NCBI GenBank assembly: GCA_945872035.1
Contig: CAMBYA010000028.1
Location: 1 to 13,692, forward strand
From: Rhizobium sp. Q54
GTDB lineage: Bacteria > Pseudomonadota > Alphaproteobacteria > SMXS01
Reading direction: 5' to 3'
DNA length: 13,692 nt
In this document: positions 12,758 through 13,692 of the stretch, in pieces
Layout: each line of letters begins with the position of its first letter
Position numbering within the stretch: the stretch's first letter is position 1
Notes under the pieces: model-generated
Databases searched by the model: none
Seen by the model: only the letters and a program-made list of their open reading frames with translations
What the model was told of the DNA's origin: nothing
Program-made: the position numbers and the translations under genes

Positions 12758-13692
12758 TCACGGGAGATCCACCGCCTGCGGCGGCGCCACCCGGTTGTCG
12801 ACGGCCACGGTCTGGCCGTTGCGCAGCTTGTTCTGTCCGACGGACACGACCTGGTCGCCCAGTTTGAGCCCACCCGTGATCTCGATCATACCGTCGCGGG
12901 TCTCGCCCGTCTGCACCGGCGTGGTCTGGGCGGTGTTTCCGCCGTTCTTCTCGACGATCAGGAATACCGAATTGCCATAGGGATTGTAGGTGACCGCCGA
13001 CAGCGGCAGGGCCAGCACCTTGCGCTCGCTCGGCAGCCCCACGGTCATCTGCGCGAACATGCCGGGGCGCAGCGTGCGCTCGGCATTCTCGATGGTGGCC
13101 TGCAGCGCGATGGAGCGGGTGGCGCTGTCCACCTGCGGGCTCACGGCGGTCACCTTGCCGGTGAACGCCCGCCCGGGGAAAGCGGCCACGGAGAAGCTCA
13201 CGGTCTGGCCAGGGCCGAGGGCGTCAATGTAACGCTCGGGCAGGGTGAAGTCGGCGTAGATCGGGTCGAGTTGCTGCAGGTCCACCATGGGCGTGCCAGC
13301 CTGGACGTACTGTCCGAGGTTCACCTTGCGGATGCCGAGCCGGCCGGGGAACGGCGCCGCGATCACCTTCTTGGCGATCAGCGCCTTCTGCTCGTCGGCC
13401 TGGGCCAGCAGGCTGTCGAGGCTGCTCCTTGTGGCGTCGAGCCGCGCCTGCGACACATGGCCCTGGTTGATCAGCTTGGTGTCGCGCTCGTAGTTGGCGC
13501 GTGCCAGAGCCACCTGGGCCATCAGCGATTTCAGGTGGGCTTCCTCGGCCGTGGTGTCGAGGCGCACCAGCGGCGCGCCCTGCGCGACCTCGGTGCCGGA
13601 TTCGAACAGGATCTGGCGGATGGTGCCGGCGACCTCCGTGGTCAGGTTGATGCTCTGGACCGCGCGCAGCGTGCCGACGGAGGTCAGTTCGG
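12758..13692 (-). CDS. RND efflux membrane fusion protein (5' end outside window)
   Basis: 310 codons are visible, open to the window edge, so the signal sequence and first residues are missing; a GTG at 13567 is not the true start because the conserved lipoyl half lies upstream of it (TTEVAGTIRQILFESGTEV, then QGAPLVRLD). Next come the alpha-hairpin, with repeated coiled-coil text around ARANYERDTKLINQGHVSQ, then the second lipoyl half (IAAPFPGRLGIRKVNLGQYV), the beta-barrel (FTLPERYIDAL, FSVAAFPGRAFTGKVTAVSP) and the membrane-proximal domain ending in QAVDLP. These adaptors sit in the periplasm, bound to the RND pump and the outer-membrane channel. The RND gene starts 25 bases after the stop, so the two form an operon whose promoter lies outside the window. 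Closest style is MexH-like. Confidence 0.94.
   Translation of the reverse strand, partial: ELTSVGTLRAVQSINLTTEVAGTIRQILFESGTEVAQGAPLVRLDTTAEEAHLKSLMAQVALARANYERDTKLINQGHVSQARLDATRSSLDSLLAQADEQKALIAKKVIAAPFPGRLGIRKVNLGQYVQAGTPMVDLQQLDPIYADFTLPERYIDALGPGQTVSFSVAAFPGRAFTGKVTAVSPQVDSATRSIALQATIENAERTLRPGMFAQMTVGLPSERKVLALPLSAVTYNPYGNSVFLIVEKNGGNTAQTTPVQTGETRDGMIEITGGLKLGDQVVSVGQNKLRNGQTVAVDNRVAPPQAVDLP

Overview
This is a GC-rich window (well above 60% G+C by eye) with tightly packed genes, few strong Shine-Dalgarno sites and sigma70-type promoters with a good TTGACA/TTGACG -35 box and a weak -10 box. Protein styles (spinster-like MFS carrier, Nudix/DUF47 protein, HxlR-SCP2 regulator, MexI-like RND pump, BacNav channel) suggest a Gram-negative bacterium, most likely an alphaproteobacterium. 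No rRNA, tRNA, CRISPR array, transposase or integrase was seen. The assignment rests on recognition by eye, not on a search.

Left part (2-4210, + strand): the 3' two-thirds of a TerC-family membrane protein, a TerB-like acidic protein, two small unknown proteins (104 and 123 aa), a complete BacNav-type voltage-gated cation channel and a spinster-type MFS carrier. The 123-aa membrane protein overlaps the channel gene by 20 bases. The channel has an S4 with four regularly spaced arginines, a C-terminal coiled coil and the pore filter TLEAWSD. That filter lies between the Na+-type TLESW pattern and the acidic Ca2+-type filters. TerC, TerB and the channel together look like a cation-handling module.

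Middle part (4211-6983): a scarred region. It holds the N-terminal stub of a PAS-type sensor kinase, then a promoter and a 367-aa fusion of a Nudix domain to a DUF47/PhoU-like domain. Fused by TGATG coupling is a 53-codon wreck of a Pit phosphate permease with an internal deletion. Next come an HxlR-type regulator with an SCP2-like C-terminus on the - strand, and, divergent from it, the last ~31 codons of a DUF1428 gene. Three gene remnants within about 2.5 kb point to repeated deletion.

Right part (6984-13692, - strand): a zinc-dependent, NAD-type alcohol dehydrogenase with its own promoter, a YihY/BrkB-family membrane protein with a cytoplasmic C-terminal extension, and an RND efflux operon. 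The operon reads from a membrane fusion protein (its N-terminus lies beyond the window) into a 1023-aa MexI/MexK-like inner-membrane pump. The strongest leads are the channel filter with its overlapping partner gene, and the Nudix-DUF47 fusion left beside a dead Pit gene.
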